The position numbers and the translations under genes were made by a program. Positions 23,701 through 38,400 of a stretch of 64,000 nt of DNA are shown piece after piece; the stretch's first letter is position 1, and each line of letters starts with the position of its first letter. This DNA is from Haematobia irritans (lineage: Eukaryota; Arthropoda; Insecta; Diptera; Muscidae): positions 191,175,726 to 191,239,725 of the forward strand of contig NC_134400.1 of NCBI RefSeq assembly GCF_050003625.1, given 5' to 3'. Under the pieces are notes generated by a model. That model saw nothing but the letters and a program-made list of their open reading frames with translations, was not told the origin of the DNA and did not search any database.

Positions 23701-26700
23701 AATTGAAATTTTCATCCAAATCCTAAAAAAATTGAAATTTTTATATGAAAAACTTCTTTTGCCCATATCTCCTAAACTAAGCGTCCTAGAGCGAAAAGGG
23801 CTTTAATCCGTGACCACCTTCAAAAATTGAAATTTTCATCCAAATCCTAAAAAAATTGAAATTTTTATATGAAAAACTTCTTTTGCCCATATCTCCTAAA
23901 CTAAGCGTCCTAGAGCGAAAAGGGCTATAATCCGTGACCACCCTCAAAAATTGAATTTTTACCCAAATCCTAAAAAAATTTAAATTTTTATATGAAAAAC
24001 TTATTTTGCCCATATCTCCTAAACTAAGCATCCTAGAGCGAAAAGGGCTTTAATCCGTGACCACCCTCAAAAATTTAAATTTTTACCCAAATCCTAAAAA
24101 AAAATTGAAATTTTTATATGAAAAATTTCTTTTACCCATATCTCCTAAACTAAGCGTCCTAGAGCGAAAAGGGCTTTAACCAGTGACCACCTTCAAAAAT
24201 TGAAATTTTCATCCAAATCCTAAAAAAATTGAAATTATTATATGAAAAACTTCTTTTGCCCATATCTTCTAAACTAAGCGTTCTACCGCGAAAAGTGCTT
24301 TAATCAGTGACCACCTTCAAAAATTGAAATTTTCATCCAAATCCTAAAAAAATTGAAATTTTTATATGAAAAACTTCTTTTGCCCATATCTCCTAAACTA
24401 AGCGTCCTAGAGCGAAAAGGGCTTTAATCCGTGACCACCCTCAAAAAGTGAAATTTTCATCCAAATCCTAAAAAAATTTAAATTTTTATATGAAAAACTT
24501 CTTTTGCCCATATCTCCTAAACTAAGCGTCCTAGAGCGAAAAGGGCTTTAATCCGTGACCACCCTCAAAAATTGAAATTTTCATCCACATCCTAAAAAAA
24601 TTGAAATTTTTATATGAAAAACTTATTTTGCCCATATCTCCTAAACTAAGCGTCCTAGAGCGAAAAGGGCTATAACCCGTGACCACCCTCAAAAATTGAA
24701 TTTTTACCCAAATCCTAAAAAATTGAAATTTTTATATGAAAAACTTCTTTTGCCCATATCTCCTAAACTAAGCGTCCTAGAGCGAAAAGGGCTTTAATCC
24801 GTGACCACCCTCAAAAATTGAAATTTTCATCCAAATCCTAAAAAAATTGAAATTTTTATATGAAAAACTTCTTTTGCCCATATCTCCTAAACTAAGCGTC
24901 CTAGAGCGAAAAGGGCTTTAATCCGTGACCACCCTCAAAAATTGAAATTTTCATCCAAATCCTAAAAAAATTGAAATTGTTATATGAAAAACTTATTTTG
25001 CCCATATCTCCTAAACTAAGCGTCCTAGAGCGAAAAGGGCTTTAATCCGTGACCACCCTCAAAAATTGAAATTTTCATCCAAATCCTAAAAAAAATGAAA
25101 TTTTTATATGAAAAACTTCTTTTGCCCATATCTCCTAAACTAAGCGTGCTAGAGCGAAAAGGGCTTTAATCCGTGACCACCCTCAAAAATTGAAATTTTT
25201 ATTCAAATCCTAAAAAAATGAAATTTTTATATGAAAAACTTCTTTTGCCCATATCTCCTAAACTAAGCGTGCTAGAGCGAAAAGGGCTTTAATCCGTGAC
25301 CACCCTCAAAAATTTAAATTTTTACCCAAATCCTAAAAAAAAAATTGAAATTTTTATATGAAAAATTTATTTTACCCATATCTCCTAAACTAAGCGTCCT
25401 AGAGCGAAAAGGGCTTTAATCCGTGACCACCCTCAAAAATTGAAATTTTTATCCAAATCCTAAAAAAATTGAAATTTTTATATGAAAAACTTCTTTTGCC
25501 CATATCTCCTAAACTAAGCGTCCTAGAGCGAAAAGGGCTTTAATCCGTGACCACCCTCAAAAATTGAAATTTTCATCCAAATCCTAAAAAAATTGAAATT
25601 TTTATATGAAAAACTTCTTTTGCCCATATCTCCTAAACTAAGCGTCCTAGAGCGAAAAGGGCTTTAATCCGTGACCACCCTCAAAAATTGAAATTTTCAT
25701 CCAAATCCTAAAAAAATTTAAATTTTTGTATGAAAAACTTATTTTGCCCATATCTCCTAAACTAAGCGTTCTAGAGCGAAAAGCGCTTTAATCCGTGACC
25801 ACCCTCAAAAATTGAAATTTTCATCCAAATCCTAAAAAAATTGAAATTTTTATATGAAAAACTTCTTTTGCCCATATCTCCTAAACTAAGCGTCCTAGAG
25901 CGAAAAGGGCTTTAATCCGTGACCACCCTCAAAAATTGAAATTTTCATCCAAATCCTAAAAAAATTGAAATTTTTATATGAAAAACTTCTTTTGCCCATA
26001 TCTCCTAAACTAAGCGTCCTAGAGCGAAAAGGGCTTTAATCCGTGACCACCTTCAAAAATTGAAATTTTCATCCAAATCCTAAAAAAATTGAAATTTTTA
26101 TATGAAAAACTTCTTTTGCCCATATCTCCTAAACTAAGCGTCCTAGAGCGAAAAGGGCTATAATCCGTGACCACCCTCAAAATTTGAATTTTTACCCAAA
26201 TCCTAAAAAAATTTAAATTTTTATATGAAAAACTTATTTTGCCCATATCTCCTAAACTAAGCATCCTAGAGCGAAAAGGGCTTTAATCCGTGACCACCCT
26301 CAAAAATTGAAATTTTCATCCAAATCCTAAAAAAATTGAAATTTTTATATGAAAAACTTCTTTTGCCCATATCTCCTAAACTAAGCGTCCTAGAGCGAAA
26401 AGGGCTTTAACCAGTGACCACCTTCAAAAATTGAAATTTTCATCCAAATCCTAAAAAAATTGAAATTATTATATGAAAAACTTCTTTTGCCCATATCTTC
26501 TAAACTAAGCGTTCTACCGCGAAAAGTGCTTTAATCAGTGACCACCTTCAAAAATTGAAATTTTCATCCAAATCCTAAAAAAATTGAAATTTTTATATGA
26601 AAAACTTCTTTTGCCCATATCTCCTAAACTAAGCGTCCTAGAGCGAAAAGGGCTTTAATCCGTGACCACCCTCAAAAAGTGAAATTTTCATCCAAATCCT

Positions 26701-27000
26701 AAAAAAATTTAAATTTTTATATGAAAAACTTCTTTTGCCCATATCTCCTAAACTAAGCGTCCTAGAGCGAAAAGGGCTTTAATCCGTGACCACCCTCAAA
26801 AATTGAAATTTTCATCCACATCCTAAAAAAATTGTAATTTTTATATGAAAAACTTATTTTGCCCATATCTCCTAAACTAAGCGTCCTAGAGCGAAAAGGG
26901 CTATAACCCGTGACCACCCTCAAAAATTGAATTTTTACCCAAATCCTAAAAAATTGAAATTTTTATATGAAAAACTTCTTTTGCCCATATCTCCTAAACT
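23701..27000 (+). repeat. 18-monomer duplication, offset about 2231-2243 bp
   Basis: Marker pairs: aatttttgtatg G at 23495 and 25738 (2243), taccgcg at 24284 and 26515 (2231), the taaccc variant (C at 24676 and 26907, 2231) and frame-open cassettes at 23786 and 26019 (2233). The two cassettes are the only ones preceded by the same in-frame extension. The six-A run in taaaaaattg near 24717 is also repeated near 26948. The duplication ends by about 26.96 kb. Confidence 0.82.
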
Positions 27001-27124
27001 AAGCGTCCTAGAGCGAAAAGGGCTTTAATCCGTGACCACCCTCAAAAATTGAAATTTTCATCCAAATCCTAAAAAAATTGAAATTTTTATATGAAAAACT
27101 TCTTTTGCCCATATCTCCTAAACT

Positions 27125-27430
27125 AAGCGTCCTAGAGCGAAAAAGGCTTAAATCCGTGACCACCTTCAAAAGTTGAAATTTTCATCCAAATCCTAAAAAA
27201 ATTGAAATTTTTATATGAAAAACTTCTTTTGCCCATATCTCCTAAACTAAGCGTCCTAGAGCGAAAAGGGGTTTAATCCGTGACCACCCTCAAAAATTGA
27301 AATTTTCATCCAAATCCTAAAAAAATTATATGAAAAACTTCTTTTGCCCATATCTCCTAAACTAAGCGTCCTAGAGCGAAAAAGGCTTAAATCCGTGACC
27401 ACCTTCAAAAGTTGAAATTTTCATCCAAAT
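27125..27430 (+). repeat. Local dimer duplication (239 bp)
   Basis: The rare combination gaaaaaggcttaaatcc followed by caaaagttg occurs twice (agttg at 27171 and 27410). The 239-bp spacing is two monomers minus the 9-bp short-form deletion at 27326. A gtcgtag variant near 27493 lies just after it. Confidence 0.8.
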
Positions 27431-30400
27431 CCTAAAAAAATTGAAATTTTTATATGAAAAACTTCTTTTGCCCATATCTCCTAAACTAAGCGTCGTAGAG
27501 CGAAAAGGGCTTTAATCCGTGACCACCCTCAAAAATTGAAATTTTTATCCAAATCCTAAAAAAATTAAAATTTTTATATGAAAAACTTCTTTTGCCCATA
27601 TCTCCTAAACTAAGCGTCCTAGAGCGAAAAGGGCTTTAATCCGTGACCACCCTCAAAAATTGAAATTTTCATCCAAATCCTAAAAAAATTGAAATTTTTA
27701 TATGAAAAACTTCTTTTACCCATATCTCCTAAACTAAGCGTCCTAGAGCGAAAAGGGCTTTAATCCGTGACCACCCTCAAAAATTGAAATTTTCATCCAA
27801 ATCCTAAAAAAAATTAAATTTTTATATGAAAAACTTATTTTGCCCATATCTCCTAAACTAAGCGTCCTAGAGCGAAAAGGGCTTTAATCCGTGACCACCC
27901 TCAAAAATTGACATTTTCATCCAAATCCTAAAAAAATTTAAATTTTTATATGAAAAACTTATTTTGCCCATATCTCCTAAACTAAGCGTCCTAGAGCGAA
28001 AAGGGCTTTAATCCGTGACCACCCTCAAAAATTGAAATTTTCATCCAAATCCTAAAAAAATTGAAATTTTTATATGAAAAACTTCTTTTGCCCATATCTC
28101 CTAAACTAAGCGTCCTAGAGCGAAAAGGGCTTTAATCCGTGACCACCCTCAAAAATTGAAATTTTCATCCAAATCCTAAAAAAATTGAAATTTTTATATG
28201 AAAAACTTCTTTTGCCCATATCTCCTAAACTAAGCGTCCTAGAGAGAAAAGGGCTTTAATCCGTGACCACCCTCAAAAATTGAAATTTTCATCCAAATCC
28301 TAAAAAAATTGAAATTTTTATATGAAAAACTTCTTTTGCCCATATCTCCTAAACTAAGCGTCCTAGAGCGAAAAGGGCTTTAATTCGTGACCACCCTCAA
28401 AAATTTAAATTTTCATCCAAATCCTAAAAAAATTTAAATTTTTATATGAAAAACTTCTTTTGCCCATATCTCCTAAACTAAGCGTCCTAGAGCGAAAAGG
28501 GCTTTAATCCGTGACCGCCCTCAAAAATTGAAATTTTCATCCAAATCCTAAAAAAATTGAAATTTTTATATGAAAAACTTCTTTTGCCCATATCTCCTAA
28601 ACTAAGCGTCCTAGAGCGAAAAGGGCATTAATCCGTGACCACCCTCAAAAAGTGAAATTTTCATCCAAATCCTAAAAAAATTGAAATTTTTATATGAAAA
28701 ACTTCTTTTGCCCATATCTCCTAAACTAAGCGTCCTAGAGCGAAAAGGGCTTTAATCCGTGACCACCCTCAAAAATTGAAATTTTCATCCAAATCCTAAA
28801 AAAATTGAAATTTTTATATGAAAAACTTCTTTTGCCCATATCTCCTAAACTAAGCGTCCTCGAGCGAAAAGGACTTTAATCCGTGACCACCCTCAAAAAT
28901 TGCATTTTTTACCCAAATCCTAAAAAAAATTGAAATTTTTATATGAAAAACTTCTTTTGCCCATATCTCCTAAACTAAGCGTTCTACAGCGAAAAGTGCT
29001 TTAATCAGTGACCACCTTCAAAAATTGAAATTTTCATCCAAATCCTAAAAAAATTGAAATTTTTATATGAAAAACTTCTTTTGCCCATATCTCCTAAACT
29101 AAGCGTCCTAGAGCGAAAAGGGCTTTAATCCGTGACCACCCTCAAAAAGTGAAATTTTCATCCAAATCCTAAAAAAATTGAAATTTTTATATGAAAAACT
29201 TCGTTTGCCCATATCTCCTAAACTAAGCGTCCTAGAGCGAAAAGGGCTTTAATCCGTGACCACCCTCAAAAATTGAAATTTTCATCCACATCCTAAAAAA
29301 ATTGCAATTTTTATATGAAAAACTTATTTTGCCCATATCTCCTAAACTAAGCGTCCTAGAGCGAAAAGGGCTATAATCCGTGACCACCCTCAAAAATTGA
29401 ATTTTTACCCAAATCCTAAAAAAATTGAAATTTTTATATGAAAAACTTCTTTTGCCCATATCTCCTAAACTAAGCGTCCTAGAGCGAAAAGGGCTTTAAT
29501 CCGTGACCACCCTAAAAAATTGAATTTTTTACCCAAATCCTAAAAAAAATTGAATTTTTATATGAAAAACTTCTTTTGCCCATATCTCCTAAACTAAGCG
29601 TCCTAGAGCGAAAAGGGCTTTATTCCGTGACCACCCTCAAAAATTGAAATTTTCATCCAAATCCTAAAAAAATTGAAATTTTTATATGAAAAACTTCTTT
29701 TGCCCATATCTCCTAAACTAAGCGTCCTAGAGCGAAAAGGGCTTTAATCCGTGACCACCCTCAACAATTGAATTTTTTACCCAAATCCTAAAAAAAATTG
29801 AATTTTTATATGAAAAACTTCTTTTGCCCATATCTCCTAAACTAAGAGTCCTAGAGCGAAAAGGGCTTTAATCCGTGACCACCCTCAAAAAGTGAAATTT
29901 TCATCCAAATCCTAAAAAAATTATATGAAAAACTTCTTTTGCCCATATCTCCTAAACTAAGCGTCCTAGAGCGAAAAAGGCTTAAATCCGTGACCACCCT
30001 CAAAAATTGAAATTTTCATCCAAATCCTAAAAAAATTGAAATTTTTATATGAAAAACTTCTTTTGCCCATATCTCCTAAACTAAGCGTGCTAGAGCGAAA
30101 AGGGCTTTAATCCGTGACCACCCCTCAAAATTTGAAATTTTCATCCAAATCCTAAAAAAATTGAAATTTTTATATGAAAAACTTCTTTTGCCCATATCTC
30201 CTAAACTAAGCGTGCTAGAGCGAAAAGGGCTTTAATCCGTGACCACCCTCAAAAATTTAAATTTTTACCCAAATCCTAAAACAAAATGATATTTTTATAT
30301 GAAAAACTTCTTTTGCCCATATCTCCTAAACTAAGCGTCCTAGAGCGAAAAGGGCTTTAATCCGTGACCACCCTCAAAAATTGAAATTTTTATCCAAATC

Positions 30401-33400
30401 CTAAAAAAAATGAAATTTTTATATGAAAAACTTCTTTTGCCCATATCTCCTAAACTAAGCGTGCTAGAGCGAAAAGGGCTTTAATCCGTGACCACCCTCA
30501 AAAATTTAAATTTTTACCCAAAGCCTAAAAAAAAATTGAAATTTTTATATGAAAAATTTCTTTTGCCCATATCTCCTAAACTAAGCGTCCTAGAGCGAAA
30601 AGGGCTTTAATCCGTGACCACCCCTCAAAAATTGAAATTTTCATCCAAATCCTAAAAAAATTGAAATTTTTATATGAAAAACTTATTTTGCCCATATCTC
30701 CTAAACTAAGCGTCCTAGAGCGAAAAGGGCTATAATCCGTGACCACCCTCAAAAATTGAATTTTTACCCAAATCCTAAAAAAATTTAAATTTTTATATGA
30801 AAAACTTCTTTTGCCCATATCTCCTAAACTAAGCGTCCTAGAGCGAAAAGGGCTTTAATCCGTGACCACCCTCAAAAATTGAAATTTTCATCCAAATCCT
30901 AAAAAAAATGAAATTTTTATATGAAAAACTTCTTTTGCCCATATCTCCTAAACTAAGCGTCCTAGAGCGAAAAGGGCGATAATCCGTGACCACCCTCAAA
31001 AATTGAATTTTTACCCAAATCCTAAAAAAATTGAAATTTTTATATGAAAAACTTCTTTTGCCCATATCTCCTAAACTAAGCGTCCTAGAGCGAAAAGGGC
31101 TTTAATCCGTGACCACCCTCAAAAATTGAAATTTTCATCCAAATCCTAAAAAAATTGAAATTTTTATATGAAAAACTTCTTTTGCCCATATCTCCTAAAC
31201 TAAGCGTCCTAGAGCGAAAAGGGCTTTAATCCGTGACCACCCTCAAAAATTGAATTTTTTACCCAAATCCTAAAAAAAATTGAATTTTTATATGAAAAAC
31301 TTCTTTTGCCCATATCTCCTAAACTAAGCGTCCTAGAGCGAAAAGGGCTTTAATCCGTGACCACCCTCAAAAATTGAAATTTTCATCCAAATCCTAAAAA
31401 AATTATATGAAAAACTTCTTTTGCCCATATCTCCTAAACTAAGCGTCCTAGAGCGAAAAAGGCTTTAATCCGTGACCACCCTCAAAAATTGAAATTTTCA
31501 TCCAAATCCTAAAAAACTTGAAATTTTTATATGAAAAACTTCTTTTGCCCATATCTCCTAAACTAAGCGTCCTAGAGCGAAAAGGGCTTTAATCCGTGAC
31601 CACCCTCAAAAATTGAAATTTTTATCCAAATCCTAAAAAAATTGAAATTTTTATATGAAAAACTTCTTTTGCCCATATCTCCTAAACTAAGCGTCCTAGA
31701 GCGAAAAGGGCTTTAATCCGTGACCACCCTCAAAAATTGAAATTTTCATCCAAATCCTAAAAAAAATGAAATTTTTATATGAAAAACTTCTTTTGCCCAT
31801 ATCTCCTAAACTAAGCGTCCTAGAGCGAAAAGGGCTTTAATCCGTGACCACCCCTCAAAAATTTAAATTTTTACCCAAATCCTAAAAAAATTGAAATTTT
31901 TATATGAAAAACTTATTTTGCCCATATCTCCTAAACTAAGCGTCCTAGAGCGAAAAGGGCTATAATCCGTGACCACCCTCAAAAATTGAATTTTTACCCA
32001 AATCCTAAAAAAATTGAAATTTTTATATGAAAAACTTCTTTTGCCCATATCTCCTAAACTAAGCGTCCTAGAGCGAAAAGGGCTTTAATCCGTGACCACC
32101 CTCAAAAATTGAAATTTTCATCCAAATCCTAAAAAAAATGAAATTTTTATATGAAAAACTTCTTTTGCCCATATCTCCTAAACTAAGCGTGCTACAGCGA
32201 AAAGGGCTTTAATCCGTGACCACCCCTCAAAAATTGAAATTTTCATCCAAATCCTAAAAAAATTGAAATTTTTATATGAAAAACTTCTTTTGCCCATATC
32301 TCCTAAACTAAGCGTCCTAGAGCGAAAAGGGCTTTAATCCGTGACCACCCTCAAAAAGTGAAATTTTCATCCAAATCCTAAAAAAATTGAAATTTTTATA
32401 TGAAAAACTTCTTTTGCCCATATCTCCTAAACTAAGCGTCCTAGAGCGAAAAGGGCTTTAATCCGTGACCACCCTCAAAAATTGAAATTTTCATCCAAAT
32501 CCTAAAAAAATTGAAATTTTTATATGAAAAACTTCTTTTGCCCATATCTCCTAAACTAAGCGTCCTAGAGCGAAAAGGGCTTTAATCCGTGACCACCCTC
32601 AAAAATTGAATTTTTTACCCAAATCCTAAAAAAAATTGAAATTTTTATATGAAAAACTTCTTTTGCCCATATCTCCTAAACTAAGCGTTCTACAGCGAAA
32701 AGTGCTTTAATCAGTGACCACCTTCAAAAATTTAAATTTTCATCCAAATCCTAAAAAAATTGAAATTTTTATATGAAAAACTTCTTTTGCCCATATCTCC
32801 TAAACTAAGCGTCCTAGAGCGAAAAGGGCTTTAATCCGTGACCACCCTCAAAAATTGAAATTTTCATCCAAATCCTAAAAAAATTGAAATTTTTATATGA
32901 AAAACTTCTTTTGCCCATATCTCCTAAACTAAGCGTCCTAGAGCGAAAAGGGCTTTAATCCGTGACCACCCTCAAAAATTGAATTTTTTACCCACATCCT
33001 AAAAAAAATTGAAATTTTTATATGAAAAACTTCTTTTGCCCATATCTCCTAAACTAAGCGTGCTAGAGCGAAAAGGGCTTTAATCCGTGACCACCCTCAA
33101 AAATTTAAATTTTTACCCAAATTCTAAAAAAATTGAAATTTTTATATGAAAAACTTATTTTGCCCATATCTCCTAAACTAAGCGTCCTAGAGCGAAAAGG
33201 GCTTTAATCCGTGACCACCCTCAAAAATTGAATTTTTTACCCAAATCCTAAAAAAAATTGAAATTTTTATATGAAAAACTTCTTTTGCCCATATCTCCTA
33301 AACTAAGCGTTCTACAGCGAAAAGTGCTTTAATCAGTGACCACCTTCAAAAATTTAAATTTTCATCCAAATCCTAAAAAAATTGAAATTTTTATATGAAA

Positions 33401-36400
33401 AACTTCTTTTGCCCATATCTCCTAAACTAAGCGTCCTAGAGCGAAAAGGGCTTTAATCCGTGACCACCCTCAAAAATTGAAATTTTCATCCAAATCCTAA
33501 AAAAATTGAAATTTTTATATGAAAAACTTATTTTGCCCATATCTCCTAAACTAAGCGTCCTAGAGCGAAAAGGGCTATAATCCGTGACCACCCTCAAAAA
33601 TTGAATTTTTACCCAAATCCTAAAAAAATTGAAATTTTTATATGAAAAACTTCTTTTGCCCATATCTCCTAAACTAAGCGTCCTAGAGCGAAAAGGGCTT
33701 TAATCCGTGACCACCCTCAAAAATTGAAATTTTCATCCAAATCCTAAAAAAAAATGAAATTTTTATATGAAAAACTTCTTTTGCCCATATCTCCTAAACT
33801 AAGCGTGCTAGAGCGAAAAGGGCTTTAATCCGTGACCACCCTCAAAAATTTAAATTTTTACCCAAATCCTAAAAAAATTGAAATTTTTATATGAAAAACT
33901 TATTTTGCCCATATCTCCTAAACTAAGCGTCCTAGAGCGAAAAGGGCTATAATCCGTGACCACCCTCAAAAATTGAATTTTTTACCCAAATCCTAAAAAA
34001 AAAATTGAAATTTTTATATGAAAAATTTCTTTTACCCATATCTCCTTAACTAAGCGTCCTAGAGCGACAAGGGCCTTAATCCGTGACCACCCTCAAAAAT
34101 TGAAATTTTCATCCAAATCCTAAAAAAATTTAAATTTTTATATGAAAAAATTATTTTGCCCATATCTCCTAAACTAAGCGTCCTAGAGCGAAAAGGGCCT
34201 TAATCCGTGACCACCCTCAAAAATTGAAATTTTTACCCAAATCCAAAAAAAATTGAATTTTTATATGAAAAACTTCTTTTGCCCATATCTCCTAAACTAA
34301 GCGTCCTAGAGCGAAAAGGGCTTTAATCCGTGACCACCCTCAAAAATTGAAATTTTCATCCAAATCCTAAAAAAATTATATGAAAAACTTCTTTTGCCCA
34401 TATCTCCTAAACTAAGCGTCCTAGAGCGAAAAAGGCTTTAATCAGTGACCACCCTCAAAAATTGAAATTTTCATCCAAATCCTAAAAAACTTGAAATTTT
34501 TATATGAAAAACTTCTTTTGCCCATATCTCCTAAACTAAGCGTCCTAGAGCGAAAAGGGCTTTAATCCGTGACCACCCTCAAAAATTGAAATTTTCATCC
34601 AAATCCTAAAAAAAATGAAATTTTTATATGAAAAACTTCTTTTGCCCATATCTCCTAAACTAAGCGTCCTAGAGCGAAAAGGGCTTTAATCCGTGACCAC
34701 CCCTCAAAAATTTAAATTTTTACCCAAATCCTAAAAAAATTGAAATTTTTATATGAAAAACTTATTTTGCCCATATCTCCTAAACTAAGCGTCCTAGAGC
34801 GAAAAGGGCTATAATCCGTGACCACCCTCAAAAATTGAATTTTTACCCAAATCCTAAAAAAATTGAAATTTTTATATGAAAAACTTCTTTTGCCCATATC
34901 TCCTAAACTAAGCGTCCTAGAGCGAAAAGGGCTTTAATCCGTGACCACCCTCAAAAATTGAAATTTTCATCCAAATCCTAAAAAAAATGAAATTTTTATA
35001 TGAAAAACTTCTTTTGCCCATATCTCCTAAACTAAGCGTGCTACAGCGAAAAGGGCTTTAATCCGTGACCACCCTCAAAAATTTAAATTTTTACCCAAAT
35101 CCTAAAAAAAAAAATTGAAATTTTTATATGAAAAATTTCTTTTACCCATATCTCCTAAACTAAGCGTCCTAGAGCGAAAAGGGCTTTAACCAGTGACCAC
35201 CTTCAAAAATTGAAATTTTCATCCAAATCCTAAAAAAATTGAAATTTTTATATGAAAAACTTCTTTTGCCCATATCTCCTAAACTAAGCGTCCTAGAGCG
35301 AAAAGGGCTTTAATACGTGACCACCCTCAAAAATTGAAATTTTCATCCAAATCCTAAAAAAATTTAAATTTTTATATGAAAAACTTATTTTGCCCATATC
35401 TCCTAAACTAAGCGTCCTAGAGCGAAAAGGGCTTTAATCCGTGACCACCCTCAAAAATTGAAATTTTCATCCAAATCCTAAAAAAATTGAAATTTTTATA
35501 TGAAAAACTTCTTTTGCCCATATCTCCTAAACTAAGCATCCTAGAGCGAAAAGGGCTTTAATCCGTGACCACCCTCAAAAATTGAAATTTTCATCCAAAT
35601 CCTAAAAAAATTTAAATTTTTATATGAAAAACTTCTTTTGCCCATATCTCCTAAACTAAGCGTCCTAGAGCGAAAAGGGCTTTAATCCGTGACCACCCTC
35701 AAAAAGTGAAATTTTCATCCAAATCCTAAAAAAATTGAAATTTTTATATGAAAAACTTCTTTTGCCCATATCTCCTAAACTAAGCGTCCTAGAGCGAAAA
35801 GGGCTTTAATCCGTGACCACCCTCAAAAATTTAAATTTTCATCCAAATCCTAAAAAAATTGAAATTTTTATATGAAAAACTTCTTTTGCCCATATCTCCT
35901 AAACTAAGCGTCCTAGAGCGAAAAGGGCTTTAATCCGTGACCACCCTCAAAAATTGAATTTTTTACCCAAATCCTAAAAAAAATTGAAATTTTTATATGA
36001 AAAACTTCTTTTGCCCATATCTCCTAAACTAAGCGTTCTACAGCGAAAAGTGCTTTAATCAGTGACCACCTTCAAAAATTTAAATTTTCATCCAAATCCT
36101 AAAAAAATTGAAATTTTTATATGAAAAACTTCTTTTGCCCATATCTCCTAAACTAAGCGTCCTAGAGCGAAAAGGGCTTTAATCCGTGACCACCCTCAAA
36201 AATTGAAATTTTCATCCAAATCCTAAAAAAATTGAAATTTTTATATGAAAAACTTCTTTTGCCCATATCTCCTAAACTAAGCGTCCTAGAGCGAAAAGGG
36301 CTTTAATCCGTGACCACCCTCAAAAATTGAATTTTTTACCCACATCCTAAAAAAAATTGAAATTTTTATATGAAAAACTTCTTTTGCCCATATCTCCTAA

Positions 36401-38400
36401 ACTAAGCGTCCTAGAGCGAAAAGTGCTATAATCAGTGACCACCTTCAAAAATTGAAATTTTCATCCAAATCCTTAAAAAATTGAAATTTTTATATGAAAA
36501 ACTTCTTTTGCCCATATCTCCTAAACTAAGCGTCCTAGAGCGAAAAGGGCTTTAATCCGTGACCACCCTCAAAAATTGAAATTTTCATCCAAATCCTAAA
36601 AAAATTGAAATTTTTATATGAAAAACTTATTTTGCCCATATCTCCTAAACTAAGCGTCCTAGAGCGAAAAGGGCTATAATCCGTGACCACCCTCAAAAAT
36701 TGAATTTTTACCCAAATCCTAAAAAAATTGAAATTTTTATATGAAAAACTTCTTTTGCCCATATCTCCTAAACTAAGCGTCCTAGAGCGAAAAGGGCTTT
36801 AATCCGTGACCACCCTCAAAAATTGAAATTTTCATCCAAATCCTAAAAAAATTGAAATTTTTATATGAAAAACTTCTTTTGCCCATATCTCCTAAACTAA
36901 GCGTCCTAGAGCGAAAAGGGCTTTAATCCGTGACCACCCTCAAAAATTGAAATTTTCATCCAAATCCTAAAAAAAATGAAATTTTTATATGAAAAACTTC
37001 TTTTGCCCATATCTCCTAAACTAAGCGTGCTAGAGCGAAAAGGGCTTTAATCCGTGACCACCCTCAAAAATTTAAATTTTTACCCAAATCCTAAAAAAAT
37101 TGAAATTTTTATATGAAAAACTTATTTTGCCCATATCTCCTAAACTAAGCGTCCTAGAGCGAAAAGGGCTATAATCCGTGACCACCCTCAAAAATTGAAT
37201 TTTTATCCAAATCCTAAAAAAATTGAAATTTTTATATGAAAAACTTCTTTTGCCCATATCTCCTAAACTAAGCGTCCTAGAGCGAAAAGGGCTTTAATCC
37301 GTGACCACCCTCAAAAATTGAAATTTTTATCCAAATCCTAAAAAAATTGAAATTTTTATATGAAAAACTTCTTTTGCCCATATCTCCTAAACTAAGCGTG
37401 CTAGAGCGAAAAGGGCTTTAATCCGTGACCACCCTCAAAAATTTAAATTTTTACCCAAATCCTAAAAAAATTGAAATTTTTATATGAAAAACTTATTTTG
37501 CCCATATCTCCTAAACTAAGCGTCCTAGAGCGAAAAGGGCTATAATCCGTGACCACCCTCAAAAATTGAATTTTTATCCAAATCCTAAAAAAATTGAAAT
37601 TTTTATATGAAAAACTTCTTTTGCCCATATCTCCTAAACTAAGCGTCCTAGAGCGAAAAGGGCTTTAACCAGTGACCACCTTCAAAAATTGAAATTTTCA
37701 TCCAAATCCTAAAAAAATTTAAATTTTTATATGAAAAACTTCTTTTGCCCATATCTCCTAAACTAAGCGTCCTAGAGCGAAAAGGGCTTTAATCCGTGAC
37801 CACCCTCAAAAATTGAAATTTTCATCCAAATCCTAAAAAAATTGAAATTTTTATATGAAAAACTTATTTTGCCCATATCTCCTAAACTAAGCGTCCTAGA
37901 GCGAAAAGGGCCTTAATCCGTGACCACCCTCAAAAATTGAAATTTTCATCCAAATCCTAAAAAAATTGAAATTTTTATATGAAAAACTTCTTTTGCCCAT
38001 ATCTCCTAAACTAAGCGTCCTAGAGCGAAAAGGGCTTTAATCCGTGACCACCCTCAAAAATTGAAATTTTCATCCAAATCCTAAAAAAATTTAAATTTTT
38101 ATATGAAAAAATTATTTTGCCCATATCTCCTAAACTAAGCGTCCTAGAGCGAAAAGGGCCTTAATCCGTGACCACCCTCAAAAATTGAAATTTTTACCCA
38201 AATCCTAAAAAAATTGAATTTTTATATGAAAAACTTCTTTTGCCCATATCTCCTAAACTAAGCGTCCTAGAGCGAAAAGGGCTTTAATCCGTGACCACCC
38301 TCAAAAATTGAAATTTTCATCCAAATCCTAAAAAAATTATATGAAAAACTTCTTTTGCCCATATCTCCTAAACTAAGCGTCCTAGAGCGAAAAAGGCTTT
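27430..38400 (+). repeat. Mosaic higher-order region with offsets of about 2.7-3.1 kb
   Basis: No unique sequence. The gttctacag variant occurs at 28984, 32691, 33312 and 36039. The 33312/36039 pair is 2727 bp apart and the 32691/33312 pair 621 bp, or five monomers. The aaaaaacttg variant lies at 31517, 34490 and 38451. Frame-open cassettes at 33436 and 36535 are 3099 bp apart (25 monomers), and those at 31863 and 34712 are 2849 bp apart (23 monomers). Linked markers recur in order but with monomers gained or lost between copies. The last short 115-bp monomer seen in the window is near 38338. Confidence 0.78.
37072..37628 (+). repeat. Three-monomer tandem duplication (371 bp)
   Basis: Two adjacent frame-open cassettes start 371 bp apart (37072 and 37443) and are the same in every base I compared, including ttgaatttttatcc in place of the usual taccc. 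The single counterpart at 44754 lies 7682 bp downstream of 37072, the same offset as cassette 36535 to 44217. The trimer was therefore probably duplicated after the block copy, or lost one unit at 44.7 kb. Confidence 0.82.
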
